Positions 24,508 to 33,719 are shown, counted from the first letter of the stretch. The stretch is DNA of 64,000 nt from Streptomyces sp. T12 (GCF_028736035.1 NZ_CP117866.1:4774001-4838000); one strand, 5' to 3'. Made by a program: numbers and translations. Notes: a model not told the origin generated them from the letters alone.

Positions 24508-24688
24508 GCACGACGGCGTCACCTGGCACAAGTCCAGCTACAGCGGCGGCAGTGGCGGCGACTGCCTGGAAGTCACCCACGACTTCCCCACCGTCATCCC
24601 CGTCCGCGACTCCAAGACCCCCCACGGCCCGAAGCTCGTATTCCGAGCGTCGGCTTGGTCGGCCTTCGTCAAAGCGGTCAGGATCTGA
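24491..24688 (+). CDS. DUF397 domain protein
   Basis: 65 residues from ATG 24491, overlapping the Scr1 regulator by 17 bases, which implies translational coupling. The family pattern is complete: VTWHKSSYSGGSGGDCLEV, VIPVRDSKTPHGPKLVF, and the end SAWSAFVKAVR. In studied cases such as BldB-type or WhiJ-linked pairs, the small protein works with or against its XRE partner in development; that role is by analogy. Confidence 0.9.
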   Translation: MRNIPEHDGVTWHKSSYSGGSGGDCLEVTHDFPTVIPVRDSKTPHGPKLVFRASAWSAFVKAVRI

Positions 24689-24714
24689 CCTAATCGGCTC
24701 CTAACGTGGCTGTC

Positions 24715-25260
24715 ATGACTGAGACCACGCACAGCCCCGTCACTGCCACCGCCACCGACGAGCGCGCCGACCTGCTGGAAGCGCTGGCCAAGCAGCGGCA
24801 CTTCCTGCGCTTCACCACCCGCGACCTCACCGACGAGCAGGTCGGCCAGCGGACCACCGTCAGCGAACTGTGTCTCGGCGGCCTGATCAAACACGTCACG
24901 TCGGTGGAAGGGAGCTGGGCGGCCTTCATCCAGCACGGCCCGTCGGCGATGCCCGACTTCACCGCCATGACCGAGGCCGACTTCGCCAAGCGGGCCGACG
25001 AGTTCCGGATGCTGCCGGGCGAGACGCTGGCCGGCGTGCTGGCCGAGTACGAGGAAGTCGCCCGCCGGACCGACGAGTTGGTCGCCACCCTGCCCGACCT
25101 GAACGCCGCCCACCCGCTGCCCAAGGCCCCGTGGTTCGAGCCCGAGGCTCGATGGTCGGCCCGCAGGGTGCTGCTGCACATCATCGCCGAGACGGCCCAG
25201 CACGCCGGTCACGCCGACATCATCCGCGAGGGCCTGGACGGCGCGAAGAGCATGGGCTGA
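24715..25260 (+). CDS. DinB family protein
   Basis: 181 residues from ATG 24715. Four-helix DinB/DUF664 protein: RADLLEALAKQRHFLRFTTR, a first ligand helix with CLGGLIKHVTSVEGSWAAF, and a late LLHIIAETAQHAGHADIIRE that carries the paired histidines expected to bind a divalent metal with the first. Cytosolic; likely a mycothiol or bacillithiol-type transferase, but the substrate is unknown. It follows the DUF397 gene by 26 bases; coexpression is possible but not required. Confidence 0.85.
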   Translation: MTETTHSPVTATATDERADLLEALAKQRHFLRFTTRDLTDEQVGQRTTVSELCLGGLIKHVTSVEGSWAAFIQHGPSAMPDFTAMTEADFAKRADEFRMLPGETLAGVLAEYEEVARRTDELVATLPDLNAAHPLPKAPWFEPEARWSARRVLLHIIAETAQHAGHADIIREGLDGAKSMG

Positions 25261-25423
25261 CGCACCGATTCGCCCGGCCCGAAGCTCAAGCGGCCAGCCC
25301 CGAGCCCTCTTTGCAAGGAATGGTTGGAGGGCCTCAACCCACCCTCCCACCCCGCGAGTTGACTTGGAGCGTTCGGCTTGCCACGCACAGTGATGGTCGT
25401 CTAGCGTGCCCGAATAACGAACA

Positions 25424-25457
25424 GCCCCCGCCAGGTGCTCGCAACACCTGCGGGGGC
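25424..25457 (+). promoter_or_regulatory. Strong stem-loop in leader of HTH/zinc-ribbon gene
   Basis: Left arm GCCCCCGCCAGGTG (25424-25437) and right arm CACCTGCGGGGGC (25445-25457) pair over 13 bp with one bulged base and a 7-base loop. The hairpin sits 34 bases before the ATG at 25492, followed by GAAGGAAAAG. No U-run follows it, so it may be an attenuator, an RNA-stability element or a remnant of a mobile cassette rather than a simple terminator of the DinB gene. Confidence 0.6.
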
Positions 25458-25491
25458 TTGACCTACGAGATCGAAGGAAAAGTTCGATCCC

Positions 25492-26376
25492 ATGGCTGCT
25501 GCCAAGCTTAGTGCTGCCTCCCTGCCCGCGCACGCATCCCCGCACCCAATGGCCAATCCGGGTTACGGGAAACGGTCCGCGCCCGATCAACACCCCCGCA
25601 CGAACCACGACTTCGCCCACCTCCCACCCCGCGAAGCCGCCATCGCCGCCTACATCGACCGCCTCCCCGACGGCGCCGACATCTCCGTAAAAACGCTGGC
25701 CAAGCAGCTCCCGTACGGACAGTGCGCCCTCCGCACGGCGCTCAACAACCTCCAGCGGGCAGGCCACTTGCGCCGAGGCCGCGAGCACCTGACCTCCGCC
25801 TCAGGCGTCGCGCACTGGATCACTCGATCGTGGTTCTCCCGTACCGCACGCGACGACGCCTGGTGGGCGGCGTTCACGCGGGGCGACGTACCGCAGGAGC
25901 CAACGGACCCTCCGGACCGCCCGCGCCCGACCCGCTCCCGCGCCCACATCGTCCTGGCAGCCCTCGGCCGTGAGGCCCCCGCTCTGTCGCTGTCGGCCGC
26001 TGAATGCGCGGCCCTCGCGCCCCTGGTCACCGAGTGGTACGCGCGTGGCGCCACCGACACCGACGTACTCCGCGCCCTGACGACAGGCCTCCCCACCCCG
26101 GTCCACCACCCGGCCGCCCTGATCCGCAACCGCCTCACCACCAAGCTCCCGCCGGAGCCCGCCCCGCCCCGCCCACCCCTCCGCGTCCTGGAGTGCGCGA
26201 AGTGCGGAGTACCCGGCCGCCCGGAGGCCCTGCCCGGCGGCATCTGCGGCGCATGCCGAGGCGAACGCGCCCCCGACGGCTACCCCGCGCCCCTGCGAGC
26301 CTCCGTCATCCATGCCCATGCGGCAGAGATCCGTGTCGCAATGTCCCAACGACGAAGAGAAAGGACACCCACATGA
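25492..26376 (+). CDS. Helix-turn-helix protein with C-terminal zinc ribbon
   Basis: 294 residues from ATG 25492, with GAAGGAAAAG upstream; ATG 25549 is an alternative. Residues 45-115 form a winged helix (LPPREAAIAAYIDRLPDG, SVKTLAKQLPYGQCALRTA, NNLQRAGHLRRGREH). A Pro/Arg linker and a second helical region (residues ~150-215) follow, then a zinc-ribbon-like CAKCGVPGRP...GGICGACRGE near residue 238-262. The stop TGA overlaps an ATG at 26373. It resembles MarR-type proteins that are scattered in Streptomyces accessory regions. DNA binding is inferred; the target is unknown. Confidence 0.7.
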   Translation: MAAAKLSAASLPAHASPHPMANPGYGKRSAPDQHPRTNHDFAHLPPREAAIAAYIDRLPDGADISVKTLAKQLPYGQCALRTALNNLQRAGHLRRGREHLTSASGVAHWITRSWFSRTARDDAWWAAFTRGDVPQEPTDPPDRPRPTRSRAHIVLAALGREAPALSLSAAECAALAPLVTEWYARGATDTDVLRALTTGLPTPVHHPAALIRNRLTTKLPPEPAPPRPPLRVLECAKCGVPGRPEALPGGICGACRGERAPDGYPAPLRASVIHAHAAEIRVAMSQRRRERTPT

Positions 26377-26435
26377 CGGCCCCTACGGTCCGCCGACACC
26401 ACACCAGGGCACGATGGGAGAAAGGAGGCGACGCC

Positions 26436-27116
26436 ATGACCCCTGTCACCGCTGAACGCCCGCAGATGTCCGTCGAGGACTTCGAGGAACTCGTCCGCAG
26501 GGCTCCGAGGGAGCTGCAGAACAGGCTCGAGTTCCTGGGCGGGCGGCTGTGCATCCGGCACGGGCCACTCGACGTGGATGAATTCGAAGAGCTTGCCGCC
26601 GCGGCTCCGGAAACCGTTCGACTGGAGTACATCAACGGAAAAGTAGAGGTCAAGGCAGTGCCGGACGGCAATCGCCGCTCGATCTTCATGTGGCTGCTGC
26701 GCCAGTGCATGCAACACCGGCCGGACCTGGATCTCGTGCCCGAGTGCGGCGTCAAGGCGGAGGCATACCGCAAGGGCCGCGCCCGCACGGATGGCTCCCT
26801 CGTGCCGGTGGATCACTTCAGGGGCGACGGCGAGTGGTCCAAAGCCGACGGCATACTCATGGCCGTAGAGATCACTTCCCACGACCGGGACACCAACCAA
26901 CGCGACCGCATCGACAAGCCCGTCGGCTACGCGGGAGCCGAGATTCCCGTCTATCTCCTCATTGACCGCGACATCGACACCATCACCGTGTACTCCGAGC
27001 CGAAGGACGGCCGGTACCTCCAGGCAGCGTCCTACCCGTGGGGGACCACCGTCGAGTTGCCCGCCCCCGTCGGCATCACCTTGGACACCGAGAAGCTCAA
27101 GGACTACGCGGACTGA
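26436..27116 (+). CDS. Uma2 family (DUF820) putative restriction-like endonuclease
   Basis: 226 residues from ATG 26436, chosen for a perfect AAAGGAGG 8 bases upstream; an ATG at 26373 overlapping the previous stop would add 21 residues. The Uma2 core is a PD-(D/E)XK-like nuclease fold: EYINGKVEVK, then a basic helix, LDLVPECGVKAEAY, SKADGILMAVEITS with the expected acidic residues, and VGYAGAEIPVYLLIDRD. The N-terminus carries the family's first motif twice (MSVEDFEELVRRAP and LDVDEFEELAAAAP), an internal duplication. Uma2 proteins are abundant in Streptomyces, often near mobile or regulatory cassettes; their function is not settled. Confidence 0.85.
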   Translation: MTPVTAERPQMSVEDFEELVRRAPRELQNRLEFLGGRLCIRHGPLDVDEFEELAAAAPETVRLEYINGKVEVKAVPDGNRRSIFMWLLRQCMQHRPDLDLVPECGVKAEAYRKGRARTDGSLVPVDHFRGDGEWSKADGILMAVEITSHDRDTNQRDRIDKPVGYAGAEIPVYLLIDRDIDTITVYSEPKDGRYLQAASYPWGTTVELPAPVGITLDTEKLKDYAD

Positions 27117-27231
27117 CGCCTACACGGACCGCATGGAGCAGCGGGCCAGTTGGAGGCAGAGCATCCCCATGTGCATGCTGAAGGCTGCCCCAGCACCTGA
27201 CCAGGCCCCCGCAAGCCCCCGGAGCCACCCC

Positions 27232-27807
27232 ATGAACCACGCCCAGCTGACCGCCTTGGGCCGAGCCCTCCGCCTCCTCGGCGAACACGGGGAGGCCCTC
27301 ACCGCCACCACCCCGGACGCCAAGCTCCACGAGGTCAAGGCCGACCTCCGCCGCGCCCTCGACCTCCTGGACGAGAGCGTCACCGGCGCCGCCCCGACAA
27401 CCCGCTGCCCGGAGCACCCCAACGGCCCCGTCGACAGCGCCGCCCCCGACCTCTGCCTGCTCTGCGAGACCCGCCGCCGAGCGGCCCGCCGGTCCGAGTT
27501 CAACGGACCGGGCCCCGACGTCCCCCGCTCCTCCGAGCCCTCCGCCCCCTCCCGCTACGGCGTCCGAGGCGACCGCCCCCAGCCCCAGCAGCGCTGGCTG
27601 CCGGAGCTGTGGAACGGGCAGGAGTGGCAGCTCTGCGGCACCCCGCGCCGCGACCGCCGGGAGGCCGAGCTCTATCTCGCCGCCGCGCGTCGCGGCCCGC
27701 GTGCGGCCATGGCCTACCGGCTCGTGCACGAGTTCACCGACTACGAGGTGCTGCGCGTCTGGGGTACGCCGGTGAAGGTCGACATCGAGCCGATGGGGAA
27801 TCTGTAG
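27232..27807 (+). CDS. Conserved hypothetical protein (191 aa)
   Basis: ATG 27232 with GGAG 8 bases upstream; an in-frame ATG at 27172 would add 20 poorly conserved residues. The N-terminal part is helical (QLTALGRALRLLGEHGEAL, VKADLRRALDLLDESV). A Cys pair in TRCPEHPNGPVD and LCLLCETRRR suggests metal binding, and the C-terminal half has LPELWNGQEWQLCGTPRRDR and FTDYEVLRVWGTPVK. I recall similar proteins in other streptomycetes but no assigned function. It ends 12 bases before the heptamer repeat. Confidence 0.65.
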   Translation: MNHAQLTALGRALRLLGEHGEALTATTPDAKLHEVKADLRRALDLLDESVTGAAPTTRCPEHPNGPVDSAAPDLCLLCETRRRAARRSEFNGPGPDVPRSSEPSAPSRYGVRGDRPQPQQRWLPELWNGQEWQLCGTPRRDRREAELYLAAARRGPRAAMAYRLVHEFTDYEVLRVWGTPVKVDIEPMGNL

Positions 27808-27818
27808 GCCCCGGTCCC

Positions 27819-27867
27819 GCCGTTCGCCGTTCGCCGTTCGCCGTTCGCCGTTCGCCGTTCGCCGTTA
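27819..27867. repeat. Heptanucleotide microsatellite (GCCGTTC)n
   Basis: Six perfect copies of GCCGTTC are followed by GCCGTTA, giving 49 bases. The last three bases (27865-27867) are the TAA stop codon of the MFS gene on the minus strand. The array fills the 57-base space between two convergent genes. Because 7 is not a multiple of 3, copy-number change would shift frames downstream of the stop, but would not alter either protein as annotated. Confidence 0.9.
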
Positions 27868-29325
27868 CGACCGTGCCGTCGCCCCCGCCCGCTCCGCCGC
27901 CCCCTCCGCCGCCGGCTCCCCGACCGCAGCCACCTGCTGCCTCGGGATGAACGACGCCACCACGAACGCCAGCAGCGCCGCCCCGGCGCCCACCGCCAGG
28001 ACCACCTTGAAGGCGTTCTCGGACGGGAGGGCGTAACCCCCGAGGTCCGTCGTCATCTGGGCCAGGATCACGCCCGCGACCGCACTCGCCGTGGACGTGC
28101 CGAGAGAACGCATCAGCGTGTTGAGGCTGTTCGCCGCGGCCGTCTCCGAAGCGGGTACGGCGCTCATGATCAGCGCGGGCATCGAGCCGTATCCGAAGCC
28201 GACGCCGGCGCCGATGACGCAGGCCACCAGGACGAAGTGCCAGACCTCGGACATCAGGACGATGTTGAGGCCGTAGCCCGCGGCCACGATCAGAACGCCG
28301 ATCATCAGCGTGACCTTCGGCCCCTTGGCCCGCGAGATGGCGGCCGACACCGGGGCCGTCGCCATCATCACCAGGCCCGACGGCGCCATGCACAGGCCCG
28401 CGACCAGCATCGACTTGCCCAGGCCGTAGCCGGTCTGCGCGGGGAGCTGGAGGATCTGCGGGATGACCAGGCTCATCGCGAACATCGCGAAGCCGACCGC
28501 GATCGAAGCCAGGTTGGTGACCAGTACCTGACGGCGGGCCGTCGTCCGCAGGTCGACCAGCGGCTGCTCCACCCGCAGCTCCCACCAGCCCCACGCCGGC
28601 AGGATGACCACGGCCGCGGCGAACAGCCCCAGCGTCGTACCACTGCCCCAGCCCCAGTCGGCCCCCTTGGAGACGGCCAGCAGCAGGCAGACCAGGCCGG
28701 CCGCCATCCCTGTGCCGCCGACCAGGTCGAAGCGCCCGCCCGTGCGCACCTTCGCCTCGGGCACGACCAGCAGCACGCATACCAGCGCCACGACACCCAT
28801 ACCGGCCGACGTCCAGAACAGCACGTGCCAGTCGAAGTTGTCCGCGATGAGCGCGGCGGCGGGCAGGCCGAGCGCGCCGCCGATGCCGAGGGAGGCGCTC
28901 ATCAGGGCGGTGGCGGAGCCGAGGCGCTCGGCCGGGAGCTCGTCGCGCATGATGCTGATGCCGAGCGGGATCACGCCGGAGGCCAGGCCCTGGAGCACCC
29001 GCCCGACGATCATCGGGACCAGCGACTCGCTCAGGGCACAGACCACGGAGCCGCTCACCAGCAGCACGACGCTGACCAGCAGCATCCGCCGCTTGCCGTA
29101 CATGTCGCCGAGCCGCCCCGTCACCGGCGTGGCGACGGCGGCGGCCAGCAGCGTCGCCGTGACCGCCCAGGCGGTGTCCGACGCCGGGGCGTCGAGCAGC
29201 CGGGGCAGCTCCGGGACGATCGGGATGACCAGGGTCTGCATCAGCGAGACGACGATCCCGGCGAAGGCCAGCACCGCCACCACGCCGTTCGACCTCGGCG
29301 GGGCGGCGGTCGGTGCGTCGGACAT
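27865..29325 (-). CDS. MFS drug exporter, DHA2-like (14 TM)
   Basis: 486 residues from ATG 29325. About 14 hydrophobic helices. Motif A is GRLGDMYGKRRMLLVS (about residue 70), motif C-like GISIMRDELPAERLGSATALMSASLGIGGALG is present, and the large family segments ELRVEQPLVDLRTTARR and VPASETAAANSLNTLMRSLG match DHA2/EmrB drug:H+ antiporters. Located in the cytoplasmic membrane, exporting small hydrophobic compounds. A perfect inverted repeat upstream (29387-29406) is a likely operator; no local regulator gene is adjacent. Its stop lies in the last unit of the heptamer repeat. Confidence 0.9.
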   Translation of the reverse strand: MSDAPTAAPPRSNGVVAVLAFAGIVVSLMQTLVIPIVPELPRLLDAPASDTAWAVTATLLAAAVATPVTGRLGDMYGKRRMLLVSVVLLVSGSVVCALSESLVPMIVGRVLQGLASGVIPLGISIMRDELPAERLGSATALMSASLGIGGALGLPAAALIADNFDWHVLFWTSAGMGVVALVCVLLVVPEAKVRTGGRFDLVGGTGMAAGLVCLLLAVSKGADWGWGSGTTLGLFAAAVVILPAWGWWELRVEQPLVDLRTTARRQVLVTNLASIAVGFAMFAMSLVIPQILQLPAQTGYGLGKSMLVAGLCMAPSGLVMMATAPVSAAISRAKGPKVTLMIGVLIVAAGYGLNIVLMSEVWHFVLVACVIGAGVGFGYGSMPALIMSAVPASETAAANSLNTLMRSLGTSTASAVAGVILAQMTTDLGGYALPSENAFKVVLAVGAGAALLAFVVASFIPRQQVAAVGEPAAEGAAERAGATARS

Positions 29326-29386
29326 GGCTCGGCCTCCGTCGGCGTGCGTGAGTGAGTGAGTGACTCGTAATTGACCGAGGCAACCT

Positions 29387-29406
29387 TAAGTCAGTTGATT
29401 GACTTA
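29387..29406. promoter_or_regulatory. Inverted repeat operator upstream of MFS exporter
   Basis: TAAGTCA (29387-29393), six bases, TGACTTA (29400-29406): a perfect 7-bp inverted repeat in an A/T-rich patch 62 bases upstream of the MFS start. The arrangement is typical of MarR or TetR operators that control exporters. Confidence 0.6.
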
Positions 29407-29459
29407 CTCAAGGGAGCCAGGTCACGTCACCGCAGGTCACGCCTCCCGGCCGCCGCCGG

Positions 29460-30320
29460 TCACGCCTCCCGCTCCACGAACGACCGCACCCGCTCCTCGT
29501 CCAGCTCGTACACCGTCTCGTGCGCCCGGGGATCCCGCGCATGGAAGGTGTGGAACATCGGCCCCGCCGCCCCGCCCAGTTCCACCAGCGACGCCGACGC
29601 CCCGCGCACCGCGCGCTCCGTCCCGGGCGCGGACGTCAGGTCGATGCGGTTGACCACACCCGGCGTGACCCACACCGGCACCGACTCCAGCAGCCCGAAG
29701 AGCTGGAGATGGTAGTGACCGGTCAGCACGACCCGTACGTCACTCCCCCGGATCACCTCCCCCAGCTCCCCCGGGTTCCGCAGCCCGAAGTGCGACTGGG
29801 TCGCCGAGAGGGCGAGGCTGATCGGCGGGTGGTGGAAGGCGAGGACGGTGCCCCGCTCGGCGGGCTCGCTCAACACCGCGCGCAACCAGTCAAGTTGGGT
29901 CGCGCTCAGATGGCCGTACACCTTCCCCGGCACCAGCGAGTCCAGTGTCACCAGGCGTCGGCCCGCGACCGTGCTCACCGCGGCCCGCTCCGACGCCTCG
30001 GACTCCAGGACCAGCTCCGGTTCCGGGTGCCCGCTGCCCAGCACCTTCCCGAAGGCGTCCCGCTCGTCGTGGTTGCCGGTCGTGTAGAACACCGGCGCGC
30101 CCAGCCGCCGCGCGAACTCGCCCACCAGTTCCTGTACGGCCGTGTACGCCTCCACGGATCCGTCGTCGGCGATGTCCCCGGTGACGACCACCGCGTCCAC
30201 GTCCCGTTGATGCCGCAGCTCGGCGAGCATCAGGCGCAGCGAATCGGTGGCGTTGACGCCGTTCTTGTGGGGAGCGTCGGTTCGCTCGATGTGCGTGTCC
30301 GAGAGATGAAGGATCCTCAT
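29460..30320 (-). CDS. Metallophosphoesterase (cAMP phosphodiesterase-like)
   Basis: 286 residues from ATG 30320. All calcineurin-type metal motifs are present in order: LSDTHIE (5-11), VVTGDIADDG (about 45-54), TTGNHDE (about 80-86), AFHHPP (about 160), and LTGHYHLQLFG (about 198). This matches the CpdA/Rv0805-like class of bacterial phosphodiesterases, which hydrolyse cyclic nucleotides or other phosphodiesters. Cytosolic, binuclear metal centre expected. The actual substrate is not shown by sequence. It is head-to-tail with the Old Yellow Enzyme gene, 28 bases away. Confidence 0.9.
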   Translation of the reverse strand: MRILHLSDTHIERTDAPHKNGVNATDSLRLMLAELRHQRDVDAVVVTGDIADDGSVEAYTAVQELVGEFARRLGAPVFYTTGNHDERDAFGKVLGSGHPEPELVLESEASERAAVSTVAGRRLVTLDSLVPGKVYGHLSATQLDWLRAVLSEPAERGTVLAFHHPPISLALSATQSHFGLRNPGELGEVIRGSDVRVVLTGHYHLQLFGLLESVPVWVTPGVVNRIDLTSAPGTERAVRGASASLVELGGAAGPMFHTFHARDPRAHETVYELDEERVRSFVEREA

Positions 30321-30348
30321 CTCCCGGACGTTATCGCGGAGTTGACGC

Positions 30349-31476
30349 TCAGCTCAGCGTCTTCAGCGACGCGGCGTCGTACGGCTTCAGCTCGTCGAGG
30401 CGGTCGCCGAGGACCTTCGCCGCCCACTCAGGGTCCTGGAGCAGGGCGCGGCCGACGGCCACCATGTCGAACTCGTCGCGCTCCAGGCGGTCCAGGAGGT
30501 CGTCGATGCCCTTGACCGTGGAGCCCTCGCCCATGAACGCACCGATGAAGTCGCCGTCGAGGCCGACCGAGCCGACGGTGATGGTCGGCTTGCCGGTGAG
30601 CTTCTTCGTCCAGCCGGCCAGGTTGAGGTCGGAACCGTCGAACTCCGGGATCCAGTAGCGGCGGGTGGAGGCGTGGAAGGCGTCGACGCCGGCCGCGGCG
30701 AGCGGGGCGAGGATGGCGTCCAGCTCCTCGGGGGTCTCGGCGAGGCGGGCGTCGTAGGCCTCCTGCTTCCACTGCGAGTAGCGGAAGATGACCGGGAAGG
30801 ACGCGGAGACCTTCTCGCGTACGGCGGCCACGATCTCCGCCGCGAACGTCGTACGGGCCACCGGGTCGCCGCCGTACGCGTCCGTGCGGCGGTTGGTGCC
30901 CTCCCAGAGGAACTGGTCGACGAGGTAGCCGTGGGCGCCGTGGATCTCCACGCCGTCGAAGCCGATGCGCTCGGCGTCCGCGGCGGCCTGGGCGAACGCG
31001 CCGATGACGTCGTCCAGGTCGCTCTGGGTCATCGCCTTGCCGGTGGCCTCCTCGGCGCCGATGCGCAGACCGGAGGGGCCGACCGCCGGGGCGTCGGCGT
31101 AGGGCGGCCTGCCCGGCTTGCGGACCATGCCGATGTGCCAGAGCTGCGGCACGATCGTGCCGCCGCCCGCGTGCACCGCCTCGGCGACCTCGGCCCAACC
31201 CGCCAGCTGCTCCTCGCCGTGGAAGCGCGGGACGCGATCGCTCTCTCCGGCCGAGTCGTGCCCGACGTACGTGCCCTCGGTGACGATCAGGCCGACGCCG
31301 GCGGCGGCGCGGCGCGCGTAGTACGACACGACGTCCTCGCCGGGGATGCCGCCCGGGGAGAACATGCGCGTCATCGGCGCCATCGCGATGCGGTTGGGGA
31401 CGGTCAGGCCGTTGATCGTGGTCGGCCGGGACAGGATCTGGGCCGCACGGGAGGCGGAGGCGGTGGTGACGGTCAC
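30349..31476 (-). CDS. NADH:flavin oxidoreductase, Old Yellow Enzyme family
   Basis: 375 residues from GTG 31476. FMN-binding TIM barrel of the OYE family. Key segments are LTVPNRIAMAPMTRMFS, PQLWHIGMV, AFAQAAADAERIGFDGVEIHGAHGYLVDQFL with the substrate-binding His pair, RVLL-type FMN end (DMVAVGRALLQDPEWAAKV). It reduces activated alkenes with NAD(P)H; natural substrate unknown. A perfect ACCAGCTGGT palindrome lies 30 bases upstream of the start and is the likely operator. Length and motifs are complete. Confidence 0.9.
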   Translation of the reverse strand: MTVTTASASRAAQILSRPTTINGLTVPNRIAMAPMTRMFSPGGIPGEDVVSYYARRAAAGVGLIVTEGTYVGHDSAGESDRVPRFHGEEQLAGWAEVAEAVHAGGGTIVPQLWHIGMVRKPGRPPYADAPAVGPSGLRIGAEEATGKAMTQSDLDDVIGAFAQAAADAERIGFDGVEIHGAHGYLVDQFLWEGTNRRTDAYGGDPVARTTFAAEIVAAVREKVSASFPVIFRYSQWKQEAYDARLAETPEELDAILAPLAAAGVDAFHASTRRYWIPEFDGSDLNLAGWTKKLTGKPTITVGSVGLDGDFIGAFMGEGSTVKGIDDLLDRLERDEFDMVAVGRALLQDPEWAAKVLGDRLDELKPYDAASLKTLS

Positions 31477-31506
31477 GGGGAAGGCTCCTCGGGAGTGACT
31501 CTGTTA

Positions 31507-31516
31507 ACCAGCTGGT
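31507..31516. promoter_or_regulatory. ACCAGCTGGT palindrome upstream of OYE gene
   Basis: A perfect 10-bp palindrome in the sequence TTAACCAGCTGGTATG, placed where the OYE promoter should be. HxlR- and MarR-type regulators of flavin oxidoreductases often bind sites of this shape; no such regulator gene is adjacent. Confidence 0.5.
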
Positions 31517-31622
31517 ATGTGCGCGCGCATTGTTGCACCTACTGAAGAAACCACCTATGCGCTACCGCACATTCCGCATCACGCCGGGGACAGCTGTGAC
31601 CCCGGCCACGCGCAGCGCCTCA

Positions 31623-31640
31623 AAGGGGCGCGGGGAACTG
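31623..31640. repeat. Fragment of dispersed Streptomyces intergenic repeat
   Basis: AAGGGGCGCGGGGAACTG matches the left end of the repeat seen more fully at 34665-34746 and 42489-42564. It lies beside the groEL terminator in the OYE-groEL intergenic region. Confidence 0.45.
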
Positions 31641-31653
31641 CCATGGAAAACGC

Positions 31654-31697
31654 CCGAGGGCGGCACCCCCTGTCGGAACAGGGAGTGCCGCCCTCGG
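31654..31697 (-). terminator. Terminator after groEL2
   Basis: Near-perfect stem CCGAGGGCGGCACTCCCTGT with its complement around a CGG-type loop (about 19 bp of pairing), starting 38 bases beyond the groEL stop. The long GC-rich hairpin without a strong U-run is typical of Streptomyces terminators. Confidence 0.85.
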
Positions 31698-31734
31698 TAC
31701 TGACGGACCGGGTCCGAGCCTTCTTGCGAAAGAC

Positions 31735-33465
<1,731 letters not shown>

Positions 33466-33484
33466 TCACCGACCCGGTCCTTCA

Positions 33485-33511
33485 TTGTCACTCTCACCTT
33501 CAGAGTGCTAA
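33485..33511. promoter_or_regulatory. CIRCE element, start-proximal (HrcA operator)
   Basis: TTGTCACTC, 9 bases, GAGTGCTAA: one mismatch in each HrcA half-site pair against TTAGCACTC-N9-GAGTGCTAA. It is the copy nearer the groEL start (about 128 bases upstream). It is separated from the second CIRCE by exactly 9 bases. Confidence 0.85.
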
Positions 33512-33520
33512 CGCCAATGA

Positions 33521-33547
33521 TTAGCACTCGCCCCCTGCGAGTGCAAG
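33521..33547. promoter_or_regulatory. CIRCE element, upstream copy (HrcA operator)
   Basis: TTAGCACTC, 9 bases, GAGTGCAAG: the left arm is a perfect HrcA half-site and the right arm has two changes. Together with the copy at 33485-33511 it makes four half-sites with uniform 9-base spacing across 63 bases. The intergenic region 33358-33719 otherwise holds only the groEL leader and the cold shock terminator. Confidence 0.85.
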
Positions 33548-33649
33548 CGGCTCTCGGGGATCGGGCGGGGCGCTCCGCGATGCGCGAACAAGGCTCGGGC
33601 AGGGGTCCGGGCAGGCCACATGCAGGCCACGTGCGGGCGCGGGCACGGC

Positions 33650-33683
33650 GAAGGGCCCGCACCCCGGGAGGTGCGGGCCCTTC
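33650..33683 (-). terminator. Terminator after cold shock gene
   Basis: GAAGGGCCCGCACC (33650-33663) pairs perfectly with GGTGCGGGCCCTTC (33670-33683) around a 6-base loop, 37 bases past the cold shock stop codon. It separates the csp transcript from groEL2. Confidence 0.9.
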
Positions 33684-33719
33684 GAAGAAGAACGTCGCTG
33701 CTTTAAGTCGACGCGTGCT

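Noticed and set aside
25484-25496. GTTCGATCCCATG as the end of a tRNA before the HTH gene
   Set aside because: There is no acceptor stem or D/anticodon arm upstream; the strong hairpin at 25424-25457 does not match tRNA geometry.
33503-33529. Reading GAGTGCTAA-N9-TTAGCACTC as a single reversed CIRCE
   Set aside because: The flanking half-sites on both sides, again at 9-base spacing, make two normally oriented CIRCE elements a better explanation.
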